Positions 1 through 8,404 of a stretch of 64,000 nucleotides of DNA are shown here, one piece after another. Source of the stretch: an uncultured bacterium (GTDB taxonomy: Bacteria > Cyanobacteriota > Vampirovibrionia > Gastranaerophilales > Gastranaerophilaceae); contig CASGCE010000014.1 of the NCBI GenBank assembly GCA_949299935.1, positions 1-64,000 on the forward strand, read 5' to 3'. Under the pieces are notes generated by a model. That model saw only the letters and a program-made list of their open reading frames with translations, did not search any database and was not told the origin of the DNA. Both the position numbers and the translations under genes were made by a program. The first letter of the stretch is position 1; the number at the start of each line of letters is the position of its first letter.

Positions 1-86
1 AGGGGACGTTATAAAATTATCAAAGAATTTACGTAAAACCGGCGATAGCAGAAAAGTTCGAGATATCGCTGCAGAGTCGTAAAATA

Positions 87-1130
87 TTAACCAAAGGTTT
101 TGAAGGTAGACTCCGTATTCTTTTCGATAACTTTTTGAACAGCATCCATTTCGTTAGAAATAGCATCTTGTTCCGTATCGAGTTGTTTAAGACGTAATTC
201 CAAGTTTTTATCCTGAGTTTGAATAATTTCAATTTTAGCGTTAATTTCTTGAATAGATTGATCGTACTTATACTTATCATATTCATACTGATTCATTGCA
301 TCATCATAAGCGTCCTGATCAGTAAGAGTATTTGTAGTCAATGCATAAGTCACAGCCGCATCCTCACCAGGGTTTAAAGTAATATTAATATAACGTCCGG
401 TGGAATCTTTTTCTAATCTGGCAGTAACACCGATGATTTCTTCGGTTTCCTTTGCAGAACCTATAGTATAAGCATTAATATTGGATTGGGAAGTTCCATT
501 ATCTGAATAAATTGCGTTTTCAACCTGATCTTTTCTGTAGAACACTGGTGACCAAGTGTTAGTGGAGGTGTTTTGAACGTATCTAACATACCATTGATCA
601 GTACCATATTTATTTTCTAATAGGTCTTTATACTGCGCTTCTTGATCCGTTAATTCTTGGATTTGAGCTTGTGATAAAGTGCTCAAATATGGATCGCTTG
701 CGATGAGTTCTTGAGAAGGAGTGCTACCCAATTCTCTAAGTTGAATAGAGCCTACATAATAGTTGTCGTCATCATGCACACCCGGAGTGCCAGCATCTTC
801 TCTGGTAATAATAGCAGAACCGGAAGCAACAGGCGTAAAGTCATTAACCCAAGAAGATACGTAACTTACTAAATAAGTACCGTCTTGTTGAGCAACTAAA
901 GAGGTAATGGAATTAGACAAACTGCCATCTTCAAAGGTATAAACAGTTCTGGTGTAATCAGAAGTGGAAGGAGGAACCGGTACGGTCATACCTAACAATT
1001 GATTGTAGTAGTTAGCAGATTGATTAGCCAAGGTAGTTCTTTGCTGGTTAATCTGCTGTCCTTCATATTCGACGTTTGTCTTTCTAGCTGTGAGGCCTAA
1101 AAATCTTGCCTGAGATGCCGCCATACCCAT
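87..1130 (-). CDS. Coiled-coil protein of the MGMAASQAR type, possibly flagellar/secretion-linked
   Basis: A 347-residue protein with no signal peptide or membrane segment. It starts MGMAASQARFLGLTAR and continues into a polar, Gln/Asn-rich segment (about residues 20-45). The middle (about 60-250) is Ser/Thr-rich. The last 80 residues (about 270-340) are charged and heptad-like, so probably coiled coil. I associate this N-terminus with uncharacterised proteins of gut Melainabacteria-type genomes that encode flagellar or type III-like secretion genes. An amphipathic N-terminus plus C-terminal coiled coil resembles axial or hook-associated proteins, but no named domain is visible. The ATG at 1130 follows an AGGGA ribosome-binding site. 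flhB and a sigma factor lie 9-10 kb away. Function is inference; the gene itself is well supported. Confidence 0.72.
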   Translation of the reverse strand: MGMAASQARFLGLTARKTNVEYEGQQINQQRTTLANQSANYYNQLLGMTVPVPPSTSDYTRTVYTFEDGSLSNSITSLVAQQDGTYLVSYVSSWVNDFTPVASGSAIITREDAGTPGVHDDDNYYVGSIQLRELGSTPSQELIASDPYLSTLSQAQIQELTDQEAQYKDLLENKYGTDQWYVRYVQNTSTNTWSPVFYRKDQVENAIYSDNGTSQSNINAYTIGSAKETEEIIGVTARLEKDSTGRYINITLNPGEDAAVTYALTTNTLTDQDAYDDAMNQYEYDKYKYDQSIQEINAKIEIIQTQDKNLELRLKQLDTEQDAISNEMDAVQKVIEKNTESTFKTFG

Positions 1131-1248
1131 GACTTGTTCCCTTTCATTTTTTTCCTTGTGTTCATGTTTACGGCAGTTTTATTATTTTCTTTAATTTTTT
1201 ATTTGTTTTTTGTAATATTTCGTTACAATGGAGGATGCATGTATATAT

Positions 1249-2487
1249 TTATAAAACTTGTTTTAGCCGGTCTATTACAATATTAAGTGCCCCCTGCTGT
1301 TCTTTGAAAATTTCTTCACAATCCTTGCAGGCTTGTTCGTAATATACCTTATCTGTTAGCAAAAGTCGCATATAATTCTCCAATTCAAGTGGTGTCTTTA
1401 CAACTTTTCCTGCTTTGGTGCGTCCTAAAATGGCGTATATATCTCTAAAATTATGTATTGACGGACCGGAGATTGCAGGTTTGGAATAGATAATTGCCTC
1501 CAGAGGGTTATGACCACCTGTATTGTTAAAGCTTCCCCCTATAAAGGCAAAATTACATATTGAATACATTTTGCTAAGTTCGCCGATTGTATCCAATATT
1601 ATTACGTCATTTTCAGAAAAGTTATCTTTATTAGACCGTGTCCCAAATTTAAGTCGGTAATGTTTTAACAGGTCCTTTATTTGTTGAACTCTTTGTGTAT
1701 GGCGTGGTGCTATGAGAAGTTTTATATCCGCAAATTCTGTTTTTAGTTTGGAGAATATTGCTATGATAATTTCATTTTCACTCTTGTGTGTGCTTCCGGC
1801 AATAATTATTCGTTGTTCGTTTTTATTAATGTCTACGGTTTCATTTGTTTTTTTTACGTCAAATTTTAGATTTTTCATTACGTGTGTTTTATCTTCAGAA
1901 GCACCTATTGATATTAATTTCCTCCTATCATCGTCACTTTGGGTAAGAATTTCAGTGTAGTTTGCTAATACGTGCTTAAAAAATATTCGGAATAGTTTAT
2001 AAAGTTTATAGGTGCTGTCAGACATCCTGCCGTTGATTGTGTATAAAGGGATGTTTTTTTTCTTGCACATATCGGAAAAAATAGGCCAGATTTCTGTTTC
2101 CGTAATTAATACAACACTTGGTTTTATTTTGTCCAGAAATCTGTGTACACAAAATGGAACATCAAACGGAAAATAAGTTATGTATTCGGCAATATTTGAA
2201 TAATTCTTAATAGCAGTTTCCTGTCCGGTTTTAGTCCCTGTTGTGATAACAATTTTGTAATCCGGAAAAATTTCTTTTGTCTTTCTGACAAGATTTTTTA
2301 ATGCTATAACTTCGCCCACCGATACACTGTGATACATTATAACTTTCTCGCCAAGTTGCGGTGGCGTGAAAAAACCGAGTTTTTCTTTCCAGCCGTAGAT
2401 GAATTTTCCATTGAAAATTCTTACGATATAATATATCGGCATCAAAATTATAAATAAAATTGTTGATATAATTCCGTAAATAAACAT
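1249..2487 (-). CDS. waaA: 3-deoxy-D-manno-octulosonic acid (Kdo) transferase
   Basis: A 412-residue membrane-anchored GT30-family glycosyltransferase that adds Kdo from CMP-Kdo to lipid IVA at the inner membrane. Residues 1-25 form the N-terminal membrane anchor. HSVSVGE (about 53-59) holds the catalytic Glu, followed by TTGTKTGQE (82-90), TETEIWP (129-135) and the NGRMS motif near 153. The C-terminal half has the GGSFNNTGGHNPLEA nucleotide-binding loop typical of GT-B folds. Length is usual for the family. The gene is divergent from folK and the two share the short region 2488-2557. Its presence indicates a diderm that makes lipopolysaccharide or at least a Kdo-lipid A core. Confidence 0.95.
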   Translation of the reverse strand: MFIYGIISTILFIILMPIYYIVRIFNGKFIYGWKEKLGFFTPPQLGEKVIMYHSVSVGEVIALKNLVRKTKEIFPDYKIVITTGTKTGQETAIKNYSNIAEYITYFPFDVPFCVHRFLDKIKPSVVLITETEIWPIFSDMCKKKNIPLYTINGRMSDSTYKLYKLFRIFFKHVLANYTEILTQSDDDRRKLISIGASEDKTHVMKNLKFDVKKTNETVDINKNEQRIIIAGSTHKSENEIIIAIFSKLKTEFADIKLLIAPRHTQRVQQIKDLLKHYRLKFGTRSNKDNFSENDVIILDTIGELSKMYSICNFAFIGGSFNNTGGHNPLEAIIYSKPAISGPSIHNFRDIYAILGRTKAGKVVKTPLELENYMRLLLTDKVYYEQACKDCEEIFKEQQGALNIVIDRLKQVL

Positions 2488-2522
2488 TTTCGTTATTATT
2501 ATATATCAAACATGAACGTATA

Positions 2523-2551
2523 TTGACAATGTCTTGAAAAATTTATAGAAT
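2523..2551 (+). promoter_or_regulatory. Sigma70 promoter of folK, leaderless
   Basis: TTGACA (2523-2528), a 17-base spacer and TAGAAT (2546-2551). The ATG of folK begins six bases after the -10 box, where a transcript would start, and no Shine-Dalgarno sequence is present. Confidence 0.8.
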
Positions 2552-2557
2552 GTAATT

Positions 2558-3070
2558 ATGGCGATAGTATATTTAGGCTTGGGGTCGAATAAAGGTGACA
2601 GAATAGGTTACGTTCAGCAGGCAACCGGTCTTTTGGGTGCTGTTGAAGGAATTAACATAATAAGAACCTCCGCATTTTATGAAACAGAACCTTGGAATAT
2701 GACATCTGATACCTGGTTTGTCAATGCGGTTGTTGAAATTAAAACAACTCTCAAACCTGAAGAATTGTTGAAAGAATGTCAAAGAATAGAAAAACAATTG
2801 GGTCGCATGCGTGAAAAAGAAGATGCTTATGACGACAGGACAATTGATATTGATATATTATTTTATAATCAAGATATAATTAATGAGAAAGATTTGATAA
2901 TTCCCCACAAATATGCTCACCTGCGTAGTTTTACGCTGGTCCCGTTGTTGGAATTGGCTCCGGATTTTGTGCATCCTGTTTTGCATAAAACTATATCGGA
3001 ATTGCATAGTGATTTGGAAAATCCGGAAATGGTGTTTTTGTATGGAACAAGAGTTGAATTCAATTTCTAA
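2558..3070 (+). CDS. folK: 2-amino-4-hydroxy-6-hydroxymethyldihydropteridine pyrophosphokinase
   Basis: A 170-residue cytosolic enzyme that transfers pyrophosphate from ATP to 6-hydroxymethyl-dihydropterin, the step before dihydropteroate synthase in folate synthesis. It starts with the family motif YLGLGSNKGDR (about residues 5-15). FYETEPW (about 41-47) lines the pterin pocket. DDRTIDIDIL (about 92-101) carries the two metal-binding Asp, and IPHKYAHLRSFTLVPLLELAP closes the fold. Length is typical. Transcription probably starts at the ATG itself. The 3' end overlaps the start of the flavoprotein gene by 29 bases, so the two are translated from one message. Confidence 0.96.
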   Translation: MAIVYLGLGSNKGDRIGYVQQATGLLGAVEGINIIRTSAFYETEPWNMTSDTWFVNAVVEIKTTLKPEELLKECQRIEKQLGRMREKEDAYDDRTIDIDILFYNQDIINEKDLIIPHKYAHLRSFTLVPLLELAPDFVHPVLHKTISELHSDLENPEMVFLYGTRVEFNF

Positions 3071-4157
3071 GGTCGCAATAATCGGTGCCGGGCCTGCAGG
3101 GTGTTTTTGTGCATATTTTTTACAGGATTTTTGTGACCTGACTGTTTTTGACTACGCAAGTCCTTTAAGAACATTACTGCCCACTGGCGGCGGACGGTGT
3201 AATCTCTCTTATGCCGAATATGATTTTAAAGAATTGGCTAAAAATTATCCGCGTGGTCAAAAATTCTTGTATTCTGTGTTTTCTCAATTTGGCGTTTCTG
3301 ATACAATTGATTTTTTTGAAAAAATTGGTGTAAAGACATATGTGCAGGAGGATTTGAGGATTTTCCCGCTGTCTAATAATTCTGGAAAAGTCCGTGAGAA
3401 AATTTTATCCTCTTTAAAAAAAGTTAAATTTGTAAAAGAAATGGTTTCTGAATTGGATTTCAGTTCATATGATTATATAATTGTTGCCACAGGCGGGCAT
3501 TCTTCTTATTCATTGTTAAAAAATATCGGACATACTATTGTTCCGCCGAAACCCGCACTTGTAGGGTTGAAAACTGATGAAATCTTACCTGTGGGTGTTG
3601 CTTTAAAAAATGTCAGATCATGCGGGTTTGAAGGTGATTTATTGTTTACTCATCAAGGTTTATCCGGACCTTTAATTTATAAAATTTCTTCGGTCTTTGC
3701 TAGAAGGCAATTCCCTTATAATATTAGCCTTGATTTCATCGGACAAGTCGATTTACAAGATTGCTTAAATAAAAATCCTCACATGCTTTTAAAAAATCTT
3801 CTCGCAGATTTTGTTCCAAAATCTTTTGCTGAATATATTTTAAATAAGGCCTGTATTGATAAAACGTTAAAATGCCATAATATTGATGCAAAACTTCGCG
3901 ATAAGATTATGAATTTGCTAAATAATTTTGAAGTAAAAATTGTAGGCACCGCTAAAGGTAAAGAAGTTGTAACTTCAGGTGGTGTAAATCTTAATGAGAT
4001 TGATTCAAGAACAATGCAGTCAAAGATTGTCCCTAATCTTTATTTCTGCGGTGAGGTTATTGATGTTGACGGGTTTTGTGGTGGGTTTAACCTGCAAAAC
4101 TGCTGGTCTACCGCATATGTGGCTGCTCATAGTATTAATCAAAGATTAGGCGTTTAA
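3042..4157 (+). CDS. HI0933/YhiN-family FAD-binding flavoprotein
   Basis: A 371-residue flavoprotein starting MEQELNSISKV at ATG 3042, inside the end of folK. An open frame continues upstream to 2913, but the Rossmann fold begins only after residue 10, so the shorter start fits. VAIIGAGPAGC is the FAD dinucleotide-binding loop. LPTGGGRCNLS (about residues 47-57) is the signature of the HI0933-like (BaiN/YhiN) family. The C-terminus has VTSGGVN and YFCGEVIDVDGFCGGFNLQ, the second FAD contact. Members are predicted NAD(P)-dependent oxidoreductases of unclear substrate. Its end overlaps the convergent membrane-protein gene by 12 bases. Confidence 0.88.
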   Translation: MEQELNSISKVAIIGAGPAGCFCAYFLQDFCDLTVFDYASPLRTLLPTGGGRCNLSYAEYDFKELAKNYPRGQKFLYSVFSQFGVSDTIDFFEKIGVKTYVQEDLRIFPLSNNSGKVREKILSSLKKVKFVKEMVSELDFSSYDYIIVATGGHSSYSLLKNIGHTIVPPKPALVGLKTDEILPVGVALKNVRSCGFEGDLLFTHQGLSGPLIYKISSVFARRQFPYNISLDFIGQVDLQDCLNKNPHMLLKNLLADFVPKSFAEYILNKACIDKTLKCHNIDAKLRDKIMNLLNNFEVKIVGTAKGKEVVTSGGVNLNEIDSRTMQSKIVPNLYFCGEVIDVDGFCGGFNLQNCWSTAYVAAHSINQRLGV

Positions 4158-5492
4158 GATGAGTTCTTTTTCTAAATCTTCTTTTACTTGAAAATTTTTG
4201 CTTCCGCTCAGATATCTTACCGCTATCATAATTGCCGGAACTGCAATACCCAACGCTCCTATACATGTTCCTAAATTCATTATTACGGATTTTCTTTTGA
4301 GATGTTTTACTTTCCCTAAAAATGTTTCTATAGTTTCACCTGATTCTTTATATTGCTTCAATAGATTTTCTACCTTCGCATATACTCCCTTGACGCCGCT
4401 TCTGTTTCCGTAATCCCCAAAATTGATTAATTTTCTGTTATCTATTAAGTCTGATTTTGGTAATGTTGGAATTTCATCACATTTCTTGGCAATTTTTACT
4501 ATAAAGTCTTCCGGATTTTTGTGTATATATTCGAATATTTCTACATCCTTGGCATCTTTTGGAAAATTTTTAAGACTTTCTTCAACTATATCCATGTTTT
4601 CAAAAGCATTTTTAAGTTCATCGCTTTCAATTACCCTTGCATCAAGGTCAATTGATTTATTGTGCTTTGTAACTGCTTGTTTTTCAAGAAATTTTTGTAT
4701 AGGTTTGCTCGCAAAGTACATAAATCCCCACGTTGCACCTTCTTTAATTGTGTAGCCTATGAATTCTTGTCCGTTTCTTGATTTGGACAACCTTTCTGTT
4801 GTTATTGAGCTGTCAACTATCATAAGGTTTTTAACCGGATCAAACATGAATTCTTGCAGATTTTTGATAAGGTTGCCTTTGCCTGTAAATGGTACTTTCT
4901 TAGAAGTATCGCTGTTGTTGTTTTCTACGTTTTTAATAAATTCACCGAAAAAAGTTCCTTTATTATTTAATCTTGTTTGCTTCATATGTTTACTTGCATG
5001 TTCTGCCAAAATTTCCTTTTGGGCTGCCTCTTTGGTTTTTTTATGTCTGTATTTTGTCAGCATTGTATATGACACGATGGTTAATATTGTTGCTATGGTG
5101 AATTTTATTAGTGCTAACGATTTAGAAAATTTAGGGTTTATTTTTAAATTTTCAAGGCTTTTTTTAATCTTTGCATTCTTTTCAATCTCAATTGCTTTGT
5201 TTAATACCTCGGGATTGTCCAAAAGCCGTACATCAACTTTGGGGTCTATTTTGAATGCCTTGTATAACGTTAAATCGGTAATTTTCTTGAATACGGGTAA
5301 TCCGAAAAGCCAAATTGCCTGTGTACCAAATTCATCTAAAAATCTGTCTTTGCCCTCTAATTTGTCTCCCAAAATGTATGAGCCGGTCGTAAGACCTATG
5401 CTGTTTGCGATATCTTTTATCGCCAAAGGAACAAGTGAACTGTTGTTTCCTAATATTGAATATATTTTGCTTGCGTTAATTGCGGGTATCAT
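4146..5492 (-). CDS. Unrecognised membrane protein, 448 residues
   Basis: I do not recognise a family. The protein begins MIPAINASKIYSILG without a classical signal peptide. Hydrophobic segments lie at roughly residues 125-145 (LIKFTIATILTIVSYTMLT) and 405-430 near the C-terminus. Between them is a soluble region rich in Lys/Asp/Glu with the short motif KKVPFTGKG. A weakly hydrophobic stretch near 250-260 (ATWGFMYFASKP) may sit at the membrane. An AAGGAAATAAAC ribosome-binding region precedes the ATG, and a hairpin (5524-5559) lies in the likely 5' leader. Codon use matches the neighbours, so this looks like a genuine lineage-specific gene. Confidence 0.75.
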   Translation of the reverse strand: MIPAINASKIYSILGNNSSLVPLAIKDIANSIGLTTGSYILGDKLEGKDRFLDEFGTQAIWLFGLPVFKKITDLTLYKAFKIDPKVDVRLLDNPEVLNKAIEIEKNAKIKKSLENLKINPKFSKSLALIKFTIATILTIVSYTMLTKYRHKKTKEAAQKEILAEHASKHMKQTRLNNKGTFFGEFIKNVENNNSDTSKKVPFTGKGNLIKNLQEFMFDPVKNLMIVDSSITTERLSKSRNGQEFIGYTIKEGATWGFMYFASKPIQKFLEKQAVTKHNKSIDLDARVIESDELKNAFENMDIVEESLKNFPKDAKDVEIFEYIHKNPEDFIVKIAKKCDEIPTLPKSDLIDNRKLINFGDYGNRSGVKGVYAKVENLLKQYKESGETIETFLGKVKHLKRKSVIMNLGTCIGALGIAVPAIMIAVRYLSGSKNFQVKEDLEKELILNA

Positions 5493-5523
5493 GTTTATTT
5501 CCTTATTCTATAACCTACTACAA

Positions 5524-5559
5524 GCCCCAAATTAAGTTCATTAATTTGACGATTGGGGC
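5524..5559. other. Inverted repeat GCCCCAA ... TTGGGGC
   Basis: A 7-base stem (5524-5530 with 5553-5559) about 30 bases upstream of the ATG of the 4146-5492 gene. There is no clear T run, so it is more likely a 5' leader hairpin or a protein site than a terminator. The rest of 5560-5681 is AT-rich with no gene seen. Confidence 0.5.
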
Positions 5560-5681
5560 ATTCGCCTTTTTTATTAAATTTCGTCGCAGATTATATATCA
5601 TTTTTTCCCTTTCGCTTTTTTATTTAAATCGCTGAATTTTTTTTATTGCTCTTTTATCATAAAAATTTTAAACTTTTTTAC

Positions 5682-5712
5682 AAAAAACAAGACCTGTTTT
5701 ACTCAGGTCTTG
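5682..5712 (-). terminator. Rho-independent terminator downstream of tRNA-Glu
   Basis: Read on the minus strand: CAAGACCTG, a short loop, CAGGTCTTG, then a run of T. The 9-base stem is perfect. It ends transcripts coming from tRNA-Glu. Confidence 0.85.
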
Positions 5713-5818
5713 CATATATTTTAAGCAAATAACAAACTTCCCGTTATATAAACAAGCCTTCCTTAATGTTATTTGTTAATCGTCGTATTTGCTTTGACAT
5801 CCTATTTCCCTGATAAAT

Positions 5819-5891
5819 TACTCCCAGGGGAATTCGAATCCCCGTCTACACCGTGAAAGGGTGTTGTCCTAGGCCTCTAGACGATGGGAGC
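5819..5891 (-). tRNA. tRNA-Glu (TTC)
   Basis: A 73-base cloverleaf on the minus strand. The anticodon stem ACACC/GGTGT encloses the loop CTTTCAC (anticodon TTC), and the T arm is GGGGATTCGAATCCCC. The acceptor is GCTCCCA with TGGGAGT, giving a G1-U72 pair and discriminator A; CCA is not encoded. The G1-U72 end and overall sequence resemble cyanobacterial and plastid tRNA-Glu. Confidence 0.96.
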
Positions 5892-5928
5892 AAGTGCATT
5901 CACGTTTTTTATATTAACTGAATCATAA

Positions 5929-6936
5929 TCAATTGTCAACCTTAACTTTTGATTTTAGTGAAATTTTTTCTAATTCACTTATTATATCTTTGATTTCAGG
6001 AGAAATATCATTCGCCGTATTAAGGTTTTTCTTTACCATTACTGCAAATTCTGATTTTTTAAATTCATGCATCCCGCGGTGCTTGAATATTTCTTCTAAA
6101 ATTTTTACCATACGCATATTCTGATTTACTGCTTCAAGTTCAATCATCGATATGTTTTTCAAGCCGTAAGATAATGTTTTTTTTATTAATTCAAGTGGCA
6201 AAGCATCTTCAAATTCACCGCATTTAAGTATATGGACTTTGTCATATTCTCTTAATCGAGGTTTTATTTCGCGATAATTTTCTTCTGCATCATTGTCTAA
6301 TAATACAAAAATAGGTAGCTTTAGTTCTTGTGACAGTTGATAAAATAGTTTCACTACCTGATTTTTACCGCCTGCAGATATTATATAAATCCCGTTTTTG
6401 TCAAAGTCATAACCGCATTGTCTGGCAAATTCAGGAAGTAATATTTCCTCGGTTATTCCTTCTGAAATCACAATTTTTTCAAGTGGAAATTTTAGATTTA
6501 ATTCTTCCCTGTCTTTTATCAAATCGTTCGATATAGCAAGATTTTTGAGCCATCTTAAGTTAAACGGGCTTTTGCTGTCAATGAGTTTCAGACATGCTTT
6601 GTAGTTTATGCGATTTTTTATTAATTTTTCAACATTTTTGTCAATCTTGAATATGGAATTCTCATATTCAAAAAGTCTTTTATTTATCAGATAATCGTTT
6701 TCTAATTCCAGATTTAATTTCGCCAATGAAAAATTGATTATTTCGGTTGCTATGCAGGCTATTTCTGAATAATCCATGCTGTCTAACTCGAGTTTTTTGT
6801 ACTTAGGACTGATAAGATTATTCACAATGATATCTTTAAATACTCTTAAATACTTCGTTTCAGGAATTTTAAATCTTGTTAGCCTGTCGATTGATATTAA
6901 TATTTGTTCTTTTGTTAACGGTTTTATTTTTATCAA
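5929..6936 (-). CDS. Stand-alone TOPRIM (OLD-like) protein
   Basis: A 335-residue soluble protein. Residues 150-250 form a TOPRIM domain: VISEGITEE (156-164, catalytic Glu159), IISAGGKNQV (185-194) and VLLDNDAEE (211-219, Asp214 and Asp216). The pattern of EG-TE, S-GGK and LDND is that of OLD-family nucleases and their relatives. OLD proteins carry an ABC ATPase domain before the TOPRIM; here the first 150 residues show no Walker motifs and look helical, so this is TOPRIM without the motor. It could be a nuclease acting with a partner in trans. No toxin, helicase or restriction gene adjoins it. Family assignment is good, function is inferred. Confidence 0.78.
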   Translation of the reverse strand: MIKIKPLTKEQILISIDRLTRFKIPETKYLRVFKDIIVNNLISPKYKKLELDSMDYSEIACIATEIINFSLAKLNLELENDYLINKRLFEYENSIFKIDKNVEKLIKNRINYKACLKLIDSKSPFNLRWLKNLAISNDLIKDREELNLKFPLEKIVISEGITEEILLPEFARQCGYDFDKNGIYIISAGGKNQVVKLFYQLSQELKLPIFVLLDNDAEENYREIKPRLREYDKVHILKCGEFEDALPLELIKKTLSYGLKNISMIELEAVNQNMRMVKILEEIFKHRGMHEFKKSEFAVMVKKNLNTANDISPEIKDIISELEKISLKSKVKVDN

Positions 6937-7026
6937 ATTAACCTCATTGTTACATTTTTTTATAAATATATTATTATTTTAGCAATTTTTGTTATATTTC
7001 ATTTTTAATATTAATGTGGAGTAGAA

Positions 7027-8403
7027 ATGGTAGATTCAATTAATAATATTAAACAATATAATTATAACACAGTTGCAAATATCAACTGTTCCGGAAAGAA
7101 AAATGCAACATGTTTTTCCGGTGTGCCCGTTTCTAATCCTACAAATTCTGTTCCGTTTAGTTCCGCAAACAGGGTAATAAATAAGCGTACCGAGCTGTCG
7201 TCATCTGAGGAAAAACAAAAATACACTGAGGTTTTGAAGCTTCTTGATAAAAACACCAAAAAGCAATTAGAATTATTGCTAAAGGGCGGAATACTTTTGA
7301 ACAGTGAATCTAACGACCATTCTACCGTATTAGATAACCTATATAAAATGGCAACTACTCCAAGAGCAGAAGGCTTAAGTAATGTTGGTATTTTAAAAGA
7401 TACGATTGCAACGATTTCTTATCCTTTTGTTATCACCCAGCAGTTTGGTGATATTCCGCAAGCATACAGAAAAAGTGCCTTGTCCGCTAATACTGTCGGG
7501 GAAACTAACCTTGTAACACGTTTTAAAAAAGCGCAAGATATAGACGTAGAACATTCGGGTACTTGTGTTGCCGCAAGTATTGAGTTTAACCTTGCAGAAA
7601 AAATGCCTGCTGAATTTGCACGTTTTGCAGAGGGTTTGTCATCACCTTCAATGTCTATTCAAAAAGAAATAAAGTTGCGTAATCTCGCGGATAATGCACT
7701 TGATGCTATTTGGCTGTTAAATGCATTTGAAATTCCGTTTGAAGCAAACAATTTTGATAATGCACTTTTGACTTTTGCGCCGGATAAAAATGCAATTATT
7801 CGTGCGCAAATTCAAACTACAGACAAAGATCCTCTAGAACGTTCACCTTTAGATGTATTGATGCAATCTACGTTTATGCAGGTTGGTTCTCAACAGTCAT
7901 ACAACTCGTTGACAGATAAACGTAAAGGTAAATTTAATCAAAATGATAAAGGCTTGATTGAGTTTGAAAAAACTTTTACGGAATCTGTTGTTGAGGATAA
8001 GAGTAAACTCTCTGTTACTTATCAAACTGTTGATGATAATGCAAGACTTGTAGGTTATGAAACAGATTTTGATACCATGAAAAAGCATCTGCTTAAGGCT
8101 TTGGATATGGGTGAAAACGTTATAATCGGTTATACTCAAACAGATCAAAATAATATAATTATTAATGGGCACGAAATAACTATTATAGGTTATAGGTATA
8201 ATCCTGATGGTAAGTTGGTATTCATCTGTAATGATACGGATGATAATTTATCAAAACCCGTAGAATACAGTGAGGATTACTTACTTCCTAAAATCCACCA
8301 TGCAGCTTTACCGGAAAGTATTGTAGCTGGTGACTTGACCGTCACTCCGAATTGGGTGGAGGGCTTGAATATTTATAAAGACTTGAAGAATAGGGCGCAA
8401 TAA
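7027..8403 (+). CDS. Putative papain-like cysteine peptidase, unrecognised family
   Basis: A 458-residue protein without signal peptide or membrane segment, preceded by GGAG. The first 60 residues are Asn/Ser-rich and probably disordered. HSGTCVAASIEF (176-187) looks like the helix-capping catalytic Cys180 of a papain-like fold. GHEITIIGYRYNPDGKLVFICNDTDDN (381-407) looks like the His382 strand, followed by Asn402/Asp403, in the order Cys-His-Asn/Asp seen in C39 and C1-like peptidases. The spacing of about 200 residues is ordinary for such folds. It sits one base before the nucleotidase-like gene, so the two are surely co-expressed. The enzymatic role is inferred from motif order only; a pseudoenzyme or transglutaminase-like protein is also possible. 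Confidence 0.6.
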   Translation: MVDSINNIKQYNYNTVANINCSGKKNATCFSGVPVSNPTNSVPFSSANRVINKRTELSSSEEKQKYTEVLKLLDKNTKKQLELLLKGGILLNSESNDHSTVLDNLYKMATTPRAEGLSNVGILKDTIATISYPFVITQQFGDIPQAYRKSALSANTVGETNLVTRFKKAQDIDVEHSGTCVAASIEFNLAEKMPAEFARFAEGLSSPSMSIQKEIKLRNLADNALDAIWLLNAFEIPFEANNFDNALLTFAPDKNAIIRAQIQTTDKDPLERSPLDVLMQSTFMQVGSQQSYNSLTDKRKGKFNQNDKGLIEFEKTFTESVVEDKSKLSVTYQTVDDNARLVGYETDFDTMKKHLLKALDMGENVIIGYTQTDQNNIIINGHEITIIGYRYNPDGKLVFICNDTDDNLSKPVEYSEDYLLPKIHHAALPESIVAGDLTVTPNWVEGLNIYKDLKNRAQ

Positions 8404-8404
8404 T

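Noticed and set aside
2913-3041. Longer N-terminus for the HI0933-type flavoprotein.
   Set aside because: The extra 43 residues are Cys/Trp-rich shadow translation of folK; the FAD-binding fold starts just after ATG 3042.
4759-5535. 258-residue plus-strand open frame opposite the membrane-protein gene.
   Set aside because: It is antisense to a gene with good coding signals and consists of Ser/Leu/Phe-rich shadow translation.
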